The notes: generated by a model not told the origin, from the letters alone. A stretch of DNA of 45,699 nucleotides from an uncultured Oscillospiraceae bacterium (GCA_900547385.1 URGQ01000005.1:1-45699), one strand, 5' to 3'. Shown: positions 8,572 to 17,525, counted from the stretch's first letter. Numbers and translations are program-made.

Positions 8572-9603
8572 ATGAGTATCACGACCGAAAGAATAGCGGC
8601 AGCTGCGAGAAAGCTGTGCGAAGCCCCCGGCCCCAGCGGCCGGGAATGCGCCGCCTATGCCGCCGCCAAGGAGCTGCTCTCCCCAATGGGAGAGGTAAAG
8701 CGCACCCCGTTGGGCAGCCTGCTGTGCTGCGTCAATGAGGGCAAGGAGGGCGCGCCCCACCTGCTGCTGGAGGCCCATCTTGACCAGATCGGGTTTATTG
8801 TGACGCGGGTGGAGGAAGGCTTTTTACGCTTTAGCAAAATTGGCGGGATAGACGCCCGCTGGCTGCCTGCCACCCCTGTGGTCATCCACGCGGCGGCGGG
8901 CGATTACCCCGGCATTATTACCTCGGTGCCGCCCCACCTGGCGGGGGATGGCAGCGACCATTCCATCAAGATCGAGAATCTGCTGATCGATACCGGGTTT
9001 ACCGCCGAAACGGCGGCGAAGCTTTTTGCGCCCGGCGATATTGTGACCTTTGCGGCGAAACCCGTAGAGCTGCTGAATAAGCGGCTGGCGGGGCCCGCCT
9101 TGGATGACCGCATCGGCTGCGCGGCGGTGATAGCGGCGGCCGAGGAAATAGCGGCCGAAAAGCCGGACTGCAGGGTAACGGTGCTGCTCTCCAGTATGGA
9201 GGAGGTGGGCGGCCAGGGCGCCGAGACCGGCGGCTTTACCAGCCAGCCGGACTATGCCATCGCGGTGGATGTGAGCTTTGGGGATGGCTTTGGCTGCGCG
9301 CCGGAGAAAACCAGTCCCCTGGGCGGCGGCACCATGCTGGGCTACGCCCCCACCCTAAACCGGGACTTTACCCTGAAGCTGAAAAAGCTGGCCGAGGAAA
9401 ATAACATCCCGCTGCAGCACGAGCCGATGGGCGGCCGCACCGGCACCGACGCTGACGAGCTGGCCACCGCCGGACGGGGCATTAAAATGGCGCTGCTTTC
9501 CATCCCGCTGCGGAGCATGCATACCGTGGCCGAGACCATTGACCCTGAGGACGCGGCGAATACCGCCCGGCTGATGGCGCTGGCGGCAAAGGAGGGCTTT
9601 TAA
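8572..9603 (+). CDS. M42 family metallo-aminopeptidase (first of two)
   Basis: M42 peptidases are cytoplasmic di-metal enzymes of large assemblies that trim N-terminal residues from peptides; the name glutamyl aminopeptidase/endoglucanase is often attached to them. This 343-residue protein keeps the metal and catalytic residues: AHLDQIGF (His), ALDDRIGC (bridging Asp), SSMEEVGGQGA (general base Glu-Glu), AVDVSFG (Asp) and SMHTVAE (His). GGRTGTDADEL matches the usual GGxxxTDA substrate-site segment. AAAGGAGGA precedes the ATG. The next gene starts two bases after its stop, so the two are translationally coupled. Substrate specificity cannot be read from the sequence. Confidence 0.92.
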   Translation: MSITTERIAAAARKLCEAPGPSGRECAAYAAAKELLSPMGEVKRTPLGSLLCCVNEGKEGAPHLLLEAHLDQIGFIVTRVEEGFLRFSKIGGIDARWLPATPVVIHAAAGDYPGIITSVPPHLAGDGSDHSIKIENLLIDTGFTAETAAKLFAPGDIVTFAAKPVELLNKRLAGPALDDRIGCAAVIAAAEEIAAEKPDCRVTVLLSSMEEVGGQGAETGGFTSQPDYAIAVDVSFGDGFGCAPEKTSPLGGGTMLGYAPTLNRDFTLKLKKLAEENNIPLQHEPMGGRTGTDADELATAGRGIKMALLSIPLRSMHTVAETIDPEDAANTARLMALAAKEGF

Positions 9604-9604
9604 C

Positions 9605-10636
9605 ATGAAATACGAACAGCTGTGGAAAGATATAGAGACCCTGTGCGCCCTGCGCGGCCCCAGCGGCCGGGAAACTGCCGTCCGGGAGTATCTCATCGAA
9701 CAGATAAAAGGCCACGCAGAGTACGAGGTAGACCCGCTGGGCAACCTGCTGGTGCGCAAAAAGGGCAAAAAACCGGCCAAAAAGGTGCTGCAGCTTTCCG
9801 CCCATATGGACGAAGTGGGCTTTATTATCACCAACATTGATGAAAAGGGCTTCCTTTCCTTTGCGCCGGTAGGCGGCGTACAGCCGGAGGTGACCGGTGG
9901 CCGCATGGTGCTGGTGGGTGATGACGCCATCCCCGGGATGGTGGGCTGCAAGCCGGTGCACCTGTGCGATGATAAAGAGCGCAGTGACCCCGGCAAGATC
10001 AGCAATATGAAGATCGACATCGGCGCCAAGGACAAGGCCGAGGCCGAAAAGCTGGTTTCCCTGGGGGATATGGTGACCTTTACCGGGCCGGTGGTACACT
10101 ACGGCGAAGGCCGTGTGGCCGGCCGCGCGCTGGATGACCGGGCCGGCTGCGCCATGCTGCTGGCGATGATTCGTGAGGAGCTGCCCTGTGACTGCTGCTT
10201 TTCCTTTACGGTGCAGGAGGAGGTGGGCTGCTTTGGCGGCAAGACCGCTGCCTACACCCTGCGGCCCGACATCGCGATAGCGGTGGAGACCACCACGGCG
10301 GGCGACCTAGCCGGGGTGCCGGAGGAGAAAAAGGTGTGCCGTCTAGGCAATGGGCCGGTGGTATCCTTTATGGACCGGGGCACCATATACACCTACGACC
10401 TGTATAAAAAGGTGCGGGCGCTGGCGGATGCGCATAACATCCCCAACCAGACCAAGGAAGCGGTGTGCGGCGGCAATGAGAGCCGCAGCTTGATGACCGC
10501 CGCGGGCGGCAGCGAGGTGCTGGCGATCTCCATTCCCAGCCGGTACCTGCATTCCCCCGCCTGCGTGGCCGATGAAAAGGACATTGAGAATACGCTGGAG
10601 CTGCTGCGTCTGCTGCCCGGGGCGCTGGCGCTATGA
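9605..10636 (+). CDS. M42 family metallo-aminopeptidase (second of two)
   Basis: This is a paralogue of the preceding gene with the same length (343 aa) but considerable divergence. Metal-site motifs are SAHMDEVGF, ALDDRAGC, TVQEEVGCFGG, AVETTTAGD (Glu where the first paralogue has Asp) and YLHSPACV. The substrate-site segment reads CGGNESRSL rather than GGxxxTDA. Both features suggest a different substrate preference, or hetero-oligomers with the first enzyme; that is inference. It overlaps the next gene by four bases (ATGA), a sign of one operon. Confidence 0.92.
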   Translation: MKYEQLWKDIETLCALRGPSGRETAVREYLIEQIKGHAEYEVDPLGNLLVRKKGKKPAKKVLQLSAHMDEVGFIITNIDEKGFLSFAPVGGVQPEVTGGRMVLVGDDAIPGMVGCKPVHLCDDKERSDPGKISNMKIDIGAKDKAEAEKLVSLGDMVTFTGPVVHYGEGRVAGRALDDRAGCAMLLAMIREELPCDCCFSFTVQEEVGCFGGKTAAYTLRPDIAIAVETTTAGDLAGVPEEKKVCRLGNGPVVSFMDRGTIYTYDLYKKVRALADAHNIPNQTKEAVCGGNESRSLMTAAGGSEVLAISIPSRYLHSPACVADEKDIENTLELLRLLPGALAL

Positions 10637-11409
10637 TGATACGGCGGCTGGCCTACGATGACCGCAGGCTGCGGGATCTGCCCGGAGAGCCGCTGCTCGC
10701 TACGATGATCGAATCGGCGGCACGGTGTTGCGGCATGGGGCTGGTGTATGAATTCTGGGGCGTTTACGGGGGGCTGCGGGACCGCACCCCGCAGGGGGTC
10801 GTCCTGCAAAAGGGACATTCCCTGTGGGCAAGCGCCTTTACCCCGGAGGCTGCGCCGGTGATAGTGGACTTTTTGCGGTGGCGCAACGAGGGCTGGGTGA
10901 TGCTGTGCCCTGCCCTTGCGCCGCTGTGGCGGCAGGAAAACGGCGAGCCGGAGCTTTCGCTGGCGGTGATGGCGCTGCCCGATGCGCTGCCCCTGCCGGA
11001 GGGGCATCTGCCGGAGGCGGCATACTGCCCCGGTACGGCGACTGCCGTGGCCGACTGCAACCTGGCGGTGGTGGAGCTGACCCCGGCCCAGTACGAGACG
11101 GCGGTGGTGAACCTGCATCTGGCGGAACGGCGCCGGGTGGGGTACACCGTGACGCTGCAGCGGGACGGCCGGGCGGTTTCGGCGGCGGCGGTGACCGACT
11201 GCGGCACCCGGTATGGGCAGATCAGCTATGTGGCGACGCTGCCCGACTGCGAGGGGCAGGGCCTGGGGCGGGCGGTGGTTTACCGCTGCGCCGGCTGGCT
11301 GCGGGAACGGGGGCTGGTGCCGCTGGTGGCGTGTGAGGCCCACCGGGAGAGCTTCTACGCCGGGCTGGGATTCCAAAAAATAAGTGAAGTGACGGTTTTT
11401 ACCGGGTGA
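10633..11409 (+). CDS. GNAT family N-acetyltransferase
   Basis: The protein (258 aa) has a C-terminal GNAT fold: strand 4 and the acetyl-CoA loop are visible in ISYVATLPDCEGQGLGRAVV, followed by CEAHRESFYAGLGFQKISE, the usual end of the domain. The N-terminal half (about 150 aa) is less typical and could bind the acceptor. It overlaps the upstream aminopeptidase by four bases and is likely co-translated with it. Substrate unknown; a role in modifying peptides or amino acids released by the aminopeptidases is only a guess from context. Confidence 0.85.
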   Translation: MMIRRLAYDDRRLRDLPGEPLLATMIESAARCCGMGLVYEFWGVYGGLRDRTPQGVVLQKGHSLWASAFTPEAAPVIVDFLRWRNEGWVMLCPALAPLWRQENGEPELSLAVMALPDALPLPEGHLPEAAYCPGTATAVADCNLAVVELTPAQYETAVVNLHLAERRRVGYTVTLQRDGRAVSAAAVTDCGTRYGQISYVATLPDCEGQGLGRAVVYRCAGWLRERGLVPLVACEAHRESFYAGLGFQKISEVTVFTG

Positions 11410-11554
11410 TCCCCCGAGGCGGCGGGGGAGGTTGGGAGGATGGCAAAGCGGCAGGTGAAGGCAGGCTGATGCCCGTTGGAGCGAAGCGCAGGCGGGCTGA
11501 TGCCTGTCGAACCGCCGCAAAGCCAGCGCCAAACCTCCTTCGTCGCCGGGGATT

Positions 11555-11584
11555 TGACAGCGGGGCCCTTTTCGTGGTAAGATA
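11555..11584 (+). promoter_or_regulatory. Promoter of tRNA-Leu
   Basis: TTGACA, an 18-bp spacer and TAAGAT, ending 13 bp before the mature tRNA start. Confidence 0.7.
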
Positions 11585-11597
11585 GGGGTTGTTCCCT

Positions 11598-11680
11598 GCG
11601 GGAGTGGCGGAATGGCAGACGCGCTGGTCTTAGGAGCCAGTACCTATGGTGTGTGGGTTCAAGTCCCATCTCCCGCACCA
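11598..11680 (+). tRNA. tRNA-Leu (anticodon UAG)
   Basis: The acceptor stem is GCGGGAG / CTCCCGC, with encoded CCA at 11678-11680. The anticodon stem CTGGT/GCCAG holds loop CTTAGGA, giving anticodon TAG at 11631-11633. A long variable arm (ACC-TAT-GGT) and a T arm with GGTTCAAGTCC are present, as expected for a class II leucine tRNA. Confidence 0.96.
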
Positions 11681-11685
11681 GAAAA

Positions 11686-11720
11686 CAATACCCCGGCCAC
11701 TCGGCTGGGGTATTGTTTTT
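11686..11720 (+). terminator. Rho-independent terminator of tRNA-Leu
   Basis: CAATACCCCGGCC pairs with GGCTGGGGTATTG around ACTC and is followed directly by TTTTT. It starts six bases after the CCA end. Confidence 0.9.
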
Positions 11721-11801
11721 ATCCAGGGGGATAATTGGCAAATGTGTGGCAGTTTGCTGCGGAAAGTACCCCCTCGTTCGACAAGCAGGAGGGACATAAA
11801 T

Positions 11802-12281
11802 ATGAATATTAAAAATAAAAGCTCGGTTGAACTAATGAACTTGTATGCGGAGATTCTGGCTGAGCTGAACCGCCGGAATGTGGTGCGCACCTATAACAGC
11901 CCTGTTGGCGATTATGCAGAGTGGCTTGTTGCGGAAAAGCTCGGTCTTGTATTGGAACACAATTCTCAAAAAGGTTATGACGCATACCAGCCGGGAACAG
12001 GTTTGCGTTATCAAATTAAAAGCCGGTGGGAACGCGGTGACGCATCCGTCCAGAGCAGAGAATTGAATGTCATCAGGAACTATGATGATAACCAATTCGA
12101 CTACCTGATCATCGTAATATTTAATGATCGGTTTGGCGTCAAGGAAGGATATATGCTTCCACATGACACCATAAAACCGTATGCGCGCTATAACAAGCAT
12201 CAAAATGGGTATATCCTGATGGCCAAGGGCGCAGTGCTTTCCGACAAAAGCACCTTAAACATCACCGATCAGCTGCAATGA
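11802..12281 (+). CDS. PD-(D/E)XK nuclease-like protein of unknown role
   Basis: I do not recognise a named family with certainty. The 159-residue protein has a layout typical of the PD-(D/E)XK nuclease fold: a helix with Glu40/Glu45 (YAEWLVAEKLG), Asp60 in GYDAYQ, and Gln71-x-Lys73 in LRYQIKSRW. The rest (FDYLIIVIFNDRF, GYMLPHDTI) resembles the second half of small restriction-endonuclease-like folds. The ATG follows AGGAGGGA at normal spacing. Base use is clearly more AT-rich than the neighbours, and the gene lies just downstream of a tRNA, so acquisition by transfer is plausible. No methylase or partner gene is adjacent. A solitary defence or housekeeping nuclease are both possible. Confidence 0.7.
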   Translation: MNIKNKSSVELMNLYAEILAELNRRNVVRTYNSPVGDYAEWLVAEKLGLVLEHNSQKGYDAYQPGTGLRYQIKSRWERGDASVQSRELNVIRNYDDNQFDYLIIVIFNDRFGVKEGYMLPHDTIKPYARYNKHQNGYILMAKGAVLSDKSTLNITDQLQ

Positions 12282-12347
12282 CACCGTATGCTTACGCCAA
12301 CAAGAAGAACCGACTTTCAGTGATAAATTAAAACCTGTTATCCAGAT

Positions 12348-12388
12348 AAAAACTTTCCCCGGCCGGAGATGGTCGGGGGAGTTTTTTT
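12348..12388. terminator. Bidirectional terminator between convergent genes
   Basis: A GC stem (CCCCGGCC / GGTCGGGG) is flanked by A-rich and T-rich sides, giving a T-tract in either direction. It separates the nuclease-like gene on the plus strand from the ABC operon ending on the minus strand. Confidence 0.8.
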
Positions 12389-12397
12389 CGGGTTGGT

Positions 12398-13378
12398 TCA
12401 GCGCTCTTCGCGGAAGTAGGAAAGGCCGAGGCTGGCGGGGGGCTGGTTTTCCCGCTTTTTGCGGATACTGACCGCCACCAGCACAATGATAGTGACGAGG
12501 TAAGGGAGCATCTGAATGAGGGGCAGCAGGCGCATGGGAACATTGAGATAATTGAACAGGATATACAATGCGCCGAATAGGTAGCTGCCCAAAATGGCCA
12601 TGGTGGGCTTCCAGGTGGCAAAGATGACGATGGCGATGGCGAGCCAGCCGCGGTCACCGAAGCCGTTATTGGACCAGATGCCGTTGCTGTAATCCATGAT
12701 GTAGAAGAGGCCGCCAAGGCCGGCGATCATGCCGCCGATGCAGGTGGCAAGGTATTTATAACGGGTAACATTGATACCCGCGGCATCGGCAGTGGCGGGG
12801 TTTTCGCCCACGGCGCGCAGGTACAAGCCGGCGCGGCTGCGGCTAAGGAACAGACTGACCGCCACCGCCAGGATGACCGCCAGATAGACCAGAAAGCCAT
12901 AGGAGAAGAACAGCTGGCCGATAGGGCCCATATCTTTGGCGAAGGGCAGGGTGGTTTTATAGGCCTTGGCGATCTTGACGAGGGCGAGGTAAGGCACATC
13001 GCTTTTGACGATCTTGATGAGGGATCCGCCGAAGAAATTGCCGACGCCGACGCCGAAGGTGGTAATGGCCAGACCGGTGACATTCTGATTGGCCTTGAGG
13101 GTGACGGTGAGGAAGCAATAGAGCAGCGAGGTGAGCAGTGAGCCAGCCAGGCAGCACAGCAGCGGAATGAGGATAGCCGGGACCGGCTGCACCCGGGCGG
13201 CACTATTCTGATAGAAGAAGCCGCCGACCACACCGGAGATGGCGCCGATATACATGATGCCGGGAATGCCGAGGTTCAGGTTGCCGGATTTTTCGGTGAG
13301 GATCTCGCCGGTGGCGCCGAACAGCAACGGGGTGCCCTGCAGAATGGCGCGCTGGATAAAGCTGATGATGATTTCCAT
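12398..13378 (-). CDS. BMP-family ABC transporter permease 2
   Basis: This inner-membrane permease (326 aa) belongs to the branched-chain/simple-sugar permease superfamily used with BMP-type nucleoside-binding lipoproteins. Long hydrophobic segments run through the chain, and SGNLNLGIPGIMYIGA together with AVGENPATADAAGINV match the conserved loops of NupQ-like permeases. Its start lies three bases after the stop of permease 1, with GAGGGGA in the end of that gene serving as ribosome binding site. It is the last gene of the xpt-led operon and ends at a bidirectional terminator. Substrate (purine nucleosides) is inferred from the operon and riboswitch. Confidence 0.9.
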   Translation of the reverse strand: MEIIISFIQRAILQGTPLLFGATGEILTEKSGNLNLGIPGIMYIGAISGVVGGFFYQNSAARVQPVPAILIPLLCCLAGSLLTSLLYCFLTVTLKANQNVTGLAITTFGVGVGNFFGGSLIKIVKSDVPYLALVKIAKAYKTTLPFAKDMGPIGQLFFSYGFLVYLAVILAVAVSLFLSRSRAGLYLRAVGENPATADAAGINVTRYKYLATCIGGMIAGLGGLFYIMDYSNGIWSNNGFGDRGWLAIAIVIFATWKPTMAILGSYLFGALYILFNYLNVPMRLLPLIQMLPYLVTIIVLVAVSIRKKRENQPPASLGLSYFREER

Positions 13379-13381
13379 GGA

Positions 13382-14527
13382 TCAGTTCCCCTCCCCGCTG
13401 ACGGCGGCCGACGCCGTTTTTTCTTTTTTGTGATGATTGAAATGGACCTGGTAATTGATGAAAAACTCACAGCCGATGATGAAGAACAAGATGATGCCGG
13501 TAAGGATCTCGGAAAAATCGCTGTTGAGGCCAAACTTGGAGGTGACTTCATCGGCGCCGCGGGCCAGGAACACCAGCAGCAGCGTGGTAAGGATCATGGT
13601 GAAGGGATCGAACTTGGCGAGCCAGGAAACCATGATGGCGGTGAAGCCGCGGCCATCCACGAGGTTGGAATCGATGGAGTGGGAGGAGCCGCCGACCAGC
13701 AGCAGACCGGCCAGGCCGCAGATGGCGCCGGAAAGAGCCATGGTGCGGATGATGACCTTTTTGACATCGATGCCGATGTAATGGGCGGTATTTTCGCTTT
13801 CGCCCACAACGGCGATCTCATAGCCGTGCTTGCTGTACCGCAGATAGATGTGCATGGCGATGCAGACGATGGCGACGATAAGGATATTGAGCAGATACTT
13901 GACGCCGAAAATTTCCGGGAACCAGCCGTGGGTGAGCAGATCGGGGCCAACAACATTGGAGCCGGTCTTATCCGCCACCTTGAGGAAGTATTCCACCAGC
14001 TGGATGGCGACATAGTTCATCATAAGGGTGAAGAGAGTCTCATTGGTGTTCCAGTGGGCCTTAAAGAAGGCGGGGATAATGCCCCAGATAACGCCGGAGA
14101 GGATGGCGGAAACTGCCATGATGAGGATGAGCAGACCATCGGGCACCTTGCCGCCCAGCACCAGCATGCATACCGCGGTGGAAAGGCAGCCGATGAGCAC
14201 CTGGCCTTCGGCGCCGGTATTCCAGAAGCGCATGCGGAAGGCCGGGGTGACCGCCAGCGAGATGCACAGCAGAATGGCGATATCATGCAGGGTGACCAGC
14301 ATACGGCCGGTGCCGAACGCGCCGTGGAGGATGGTGGCGTAGATGGAGAGGGGGTCATCCCCGGTGAGGACACGGGTGACCACACTGCAAACAATGAGCG
14401 CCAGCAGGATGGCAATGACCCGAATGAGAATGGCCCGGCCCAGCGGGATCTGATCCCGACGGGTGACATAGAGGAAGGGTTCCCGGGCGGGACGGGCAGT
14501 GGCCTGCGGTTTATTCAGCTTTGACAT
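13382..14527 (-). CDS. BMP-family ABC transporter permease 1
   Basis: This is the partner permease (381 aa), of the NupP type. The charged N-terminus is followed by many hydrophobic segments; conserved loops include FWNTGAEGQVLIG and VVGESENTAHYIGIDVKK, the latter aligning with the AVGENPATA loop of permease 2. The ATG at MSKLNK is preferred over an in-frame GTG three codons upstream because GGGAGGG sits nine bases before it. The gene overlaps the end of the ATPase gene by 17 bases, indicating translational coupling. Confidence 0.9.
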   Translation of the reverse strand: MSKLNKPQATARPAREPFLYVTRRDQIPLGRAILIRVIAILLALIVCSVVTRVLTGDDPLSIYATILHGAFGTGRMLVTLHDIAILLCISLAVTPAFRMRFWNTGAEGQVLIGCLSTAVCMLVLGGKVPDGLLILIMAVSAILSGVIWGIIPAFFKAHWNTNETLFTLMMNYVAIQLVEYFLKVADKTGSNVVGPDLLTHGWFPEIFGVKYLLNILIVAIVCIAMHIYLRYSKHGYEIAVVGESENTAHYIGIDVKKVIIRTMALSGAICGLAGLLLVGGSSHSIDSNLVDGRGFTAIMVSWLAKFDPFTMILTTLLLVFLARGADEVTSKFGLNSDFSEILTGIILFFIIGCEFFINYQVHFNHHKKEKTASAAVSGEGN

Positions 14528-16055
14528 GGCTTTCACCCTCCCTTTCGGCTTTGGTCATCAGGAGGCCGATCTCCTCTTTGGTGGCGGTGCGGCCATCCAC
14601 GGTGCCGGTGACGCGGCCGCCGCTGAGGACGATGACACGATCGCACAAGGCCAGCAGCACATCGAGGTCTTCGCCGACATAGATGACGGCAACGCCCTTT
14701 TCCTTTTGCTGATTGAGCAGATGATAGATAAGATAGGAAGAATTGATATCCAGGCCGCGGACGGGGTATGCGGCCATAAGCACGGTAGGCGCCGAGGCGA
14801 TCTCGCGGCCGACCAGCACCTTTTGCACATTACCGCCGGAAAGGCGGCGGACAGGGGTGGTGGCATTGGGGGTAACGACACCGAGGTCTTCGATGATGCG
14901 CTCGGCCAGCTCCCGCGGGGGCTGACGATCGAGGAAGGCGGAGCGGCCGCGGCGGTAGCTGCGCAGCATCATGTTATCGATGATATCCATATTGCTGACA
15001 AGACCCATGCCCAGGCGATCCTCCGGCACGAAGGAAAGGCGGACGCCCAGCTCGCGAATTTGCAGGGGAGTCTTATCCCGCAGGTTTTCGGTCTCGCCGC
15101 TCTTGGGGTCTTCGTAGAGAATTTCGCCGCCGGTGACGGGCTGCAGGCCCGCAATGGCTTCCAGCAGCTCCCGCTGGCCGGAGCCGGCGATGCCCGCGAT
15201 ACCCAAGATCTCGCCTGCGCGGGCGGTAAAGGTGACCCGGTCGAGCAGCTGAACGCCATCCCGGCTGAGGCAGCTGACATCCTTGACCACCAGACGATCC
15301 TCCGGATTTTCGGGCATTTTGCGTTCGATATTGAGAACGACCTTTTGGCCGACCATCATCTCGGTGAGCTGGGCCTCGTTGGTTTCGGCGGTATTGACGG
15401 TGCCGGCGTTTTTGCCCTTGTGCAGTACGGTGACACGATCCGAAAGGCTGAGCACCTCATTGAGCTTGTGGGTGATGATGACGATGGATTTGCCATCCTC
15501 CCGCATGCGGCGCAGCACGGCGAAGAGCTTTTCGGTTTCCTGCGGGGTGAGCACGGCGGTGGGCTCATCGAGAATGAGGATCTCCGCGCCGCGATACAGC
15601 ACCTTGACGATCTCGACGGTCTGCTTTTCGGAAACGGACATGGCGTAGATCTTCTTTTTGGCGTCGATCTCGAAACCATAGCGGGCGGAGATCTCCTCAA
15701 CGCGGCGGGTGGCTTCCTTGAGGCGGTAGGGCTTGCCATCCTCCACACCCAGGACAATATTTTCGGTGGCGGTAAAGACATCGACCAGCTTGAAGTGCTG
15801 GTGCACCATACCGATGCCGCAGCGGAAGGCATCCCGCGGGGAGGAGATGGTGACCGGCTGGCCGTTGACATAAATTTCGCCCTCATCGGGGTGGTAGATG
15901 CCGGCGATCATGTTCATCAAGGTGGTTTTGCCGCTGCCGTTTTCGCCCAGCACGGCCAAAATCTCGCCCCGGCGGACGGTAAGGCTGACATGATCATTGG
16001 CAATGACCTTTTCACCAAAGCGCTTGGTGACATTGTGCAGTTCCAGTGCGTTCAC
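14511..16055 (-). CDS. BMP-family ABC transporter ATPase (double domain)
   Basis: The 514-residue ATPase has two fused ABC modules, as in NupO/RbsA-type importers. Module 1 has Walker A GENGSGKTT, signature MSVSEKQTVEI and Walker B ILILDEPTAVLTPQE. Module 2 has a degenerate P-loop (GIAGSGQREL), signature LSGGNVQKVLVGRE, and TVLMAAYPVRGLDINS, where the Walker B acidic residue is replaced. Degeneracy of one module is normal for this class. The GTG start (VNALEL) is chosen because AGGAGG lies five bases upstream; the nearby ATG would be part of that ribosome binding site itself. The 177-bp gap to the upstream lipoprotein gene contains two strong hairpins. Confidence 0.92.
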   Translation of the reverse strand: MNALELHNVTKRFGEKVIANDHVSLTVRRGEILAVLGENGSGKTTLMNMIAGIYHPDEGEIYVNGQPVTISSPRDAFRCGIGMVHQHFKLVDVFTATENIVLGVEDGKPYRLKEATRRVEEISARYGFEIDAKKKIYAMSVSEKQTVEIVKVLYRGAEILILDEPTAVLTPQETEKLFAVLRRMREDGKSIVIITHKLNEVLSLSDRVTVLHKGKNAGTVNTAETNEAQLTEMMVGQKVVLNIERKMPENPEDRLVVKDVSCLSRDGVQLLDRVTFTARAGEILGIAGIAGSGQRELLEAIAGLQPVTGGEILYEDPKSGETENLRDKTPLQIRELGVRLSFVPEDRLGMGLVSNMDIIDNMMLRSYRRGRSAFLDRQPPRELAERIIEDLGVVTPNATTPVRRLSGGNVQKVLVGREIASAPTVLMAAYPVRGLDINSSYLIYHLLNQQKEKGVAVIYVGEDLDVLLALCDRVIVLSGGRVTGTVDGRTATKEEIGLLMTKAEREGESHVKAE

Positions 16056-16092
16056 AAAAAGCCTCCTCATCGGTGTGGTGTGTTCCCTTCTT

Positions 16093-16129
16093 CTGGCAAG
16101 GGCAAACCGGGGAGGTCTGCCCTTGCCAG
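16093..16129. repeat. Intercistronic 12-bp hairpin in ABC operon
   Basis: CTGGCAAGGGCA pairs perfectly with TGCCCTTGCCAG. No T-tract follows on the minus strand, so it looks like an mRNA-stabilising or processing hairpin between the binding-protein and ATPase genes. Confidence 0.6.
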
Positions 16130-16155
16130 GAAAAGGGCGGGGAGAAAAATCAAAG

Positions 16156-16190
16156 CACAAGGGGGGCCAAGGCCCCCGCTTGTGTTTTTT
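16156..16190. terminator. Partial terminator-like hairpin after the binding-protein gene
   Basis: CACAAGGGGGGCC pairs with GGCCCCCGCTTGTG with one bulge. In the direction of the operon it is followed by CTTTGATTTTT, an imperfect U-tract. It could reduce, without abolishing, expression of the ATPase and permeases relative to the lipoprotein. Confidence 0.55.
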
Positions 16191-16232
16191 GATGGCAGGT
16201 TTCAGCCGTCAAGCGGCTCTGCAAAACCGGTC

Positions 16233-17525
16233 TTAGCCGCCGAAATTGGTGTTCAGATTGGTCACGCCGTCGATGATGATATCGAAGTAGGGCGCGGAGC
16301 GGAAATCGACCGCGTTGGACTCATCGAAGTAGCCATCGTGGATGACATTGGTCTCGCCGGTGTAGTCACCATCGACATCGGCCAGGTACTCGGTGAGGGT
16401 CTTGCCATCGACGGTGAAGCTGGCGGTATCGAAGACATGCAGGGTGCCGGCTTCCAGCGCCTTGATGGCCTCATTGATCTTTTCGATGGTGCCCTCGGCG
16501 GCAACATCCTGATTGACACCGGAGAGAACGACGGAATTGGTGGCGATGGTGCCGCACCAATCGGGGGCAATGGCCTCGCCCTTCACAACGGTTTCGATGA
16601 TGTACTGGAAATAAGGAGCCCAGTTGATGGCAGAAGAAATGATGAAGGTGGTCTCGCCGGCGGAATAGGTGCTGCCGTTGTAGGAAACATTGGGAACGCC
16701 GGCCAACTCGCAGGCAGTGGGAGCGCCGAGGGAATCGGCGTGCTGGCTGATGAGAACGCACTTATCCTTTTCGATGAGGGCGGTAGCAGCTTCCTGCTCC
16801 TTGGCCTGATCGTACCAGGAACCGGTGTAGCGGACCTTCATGGTAGCGGAGGGGCAGACAGAACGGGCGCCCAGATAGAAGGAGGTCATGCCGGAGATAA
16901 CCTCGGCATAGGTGAAGGCACCAACATAGCCGATGACAGCCTGCTCGGCAGTAATCTCGCCGGCAGCGATCATTTCATTGAGCTTGAGGCCGGCAGCAAC
17001 ACCGGCAACATAACGGCCCTCATAGATGGAGGCGAAGGCATTGTGGAAGTTCTCGATGCCGGCGGTCTTACCAGAGGTGCCGGTAGCGTGGCAGAACTGA
17101 ACCTCGGGATACTCCTGGGCGGCCTGCTTCATAAAGGACTCGTGGCCGAAGGAATCGGCGAAGATGACCTTGCAGCCCTTGTTCTTGGCCAGGTCAACGG
17201 CGGCATCGTAGCAGGAGCTGTCCTCGCCGATATTGGTGACGATGACGACCTGATCATCGGAGAGGCCGAGGTCCTTCTGCACCTGGCGCAGGGCCTGGAT
17301 GAAGTTATTATCGTAGGTGGAGTTCTCATCGTGCAGGCAGATCATGCCGATCTTGAAATCAGCGGGGATCTCGACGGAGGGGGTCATAGCGTTGCGGGGC
17401 AGGACATCGGCAGACATACCCTTTACATCGGGGGTAGGGGTGGGGGTGCCGCCGTTATCCTCGCCGCAGGCGGCGAAGGCCAGAACCATCATTGCAGCAA
17501 GAAGAAATGCCAGAATCTTTTTCAT
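16233..17525 (-). CDS. BMP family substrate-binding lipoprotein
   Basis: This 430-residue lipoprotein is the extracellular binding component of the importer. A signal peptide ends in the lipobox LAFAAC, followed by a Thr/Pro linker (GGTPTPTPD). The mature part has the periplasmic-binding fold of the Bmp/Med (PnrA) family, whose characterised members bind purine nucleosides: ENSTYDNNFIQALRQV, FADSFGHESFMKQAA, YVAGVAAGLKL and VLISQHADSLGA are the conserved segments. AAAGGAG precedes the ATG. It begins 67 bp after xpt with only a small ccgcc/ggcgg hairpin between, so it is probably read from the riboswitch-controlled xpt promoter. Confidence 0.93.
   Translation of the reverse strand: MKKILAFLLAAMMVLAFAACGEDNGGTPTPTPDVKGMSADVLPRNAMTPSVEIPADFKIGMICLHDENSTYDNNFIQALRQVQKDLGLSDDQVVIVTNIGEDSSCYDAAVDLAKNKGCKVIFADSFGHESFMKQAAQEYPEVQFCHATGTSGKTAGIENFHNAFASIYEGRYVAGVAAGLKLNEMIAAGEITAEQAVIGYVGAFTYAEVISGMTSFYLGARSVCPSATMKVRYTGSWYDQAKEQEAATALIEKDKCVLISQHADSLGAPTACELAGVPNVSYNGSTYSAGETTFIISSAINWAPYFQYIIETVVKGEAIAPDWCGTIATNSVVLSGVNQDVAAEGTIEKINEAIKALEAGTLHVFDTASFTVDGKTLTEYLADVDGDYTGETNVIHDGYFDESNAVDFRSAPYFDIIIDGVTNLNTNFGG

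Noticed and set aside
11598..12281. tRNA-Leu as attachment site of an island ending near 12.3 kb
   Set aside because: I found no repeat of the tRNA 3' end downstream and no integrase gene here, so only the transfer of the single gene is suggested.
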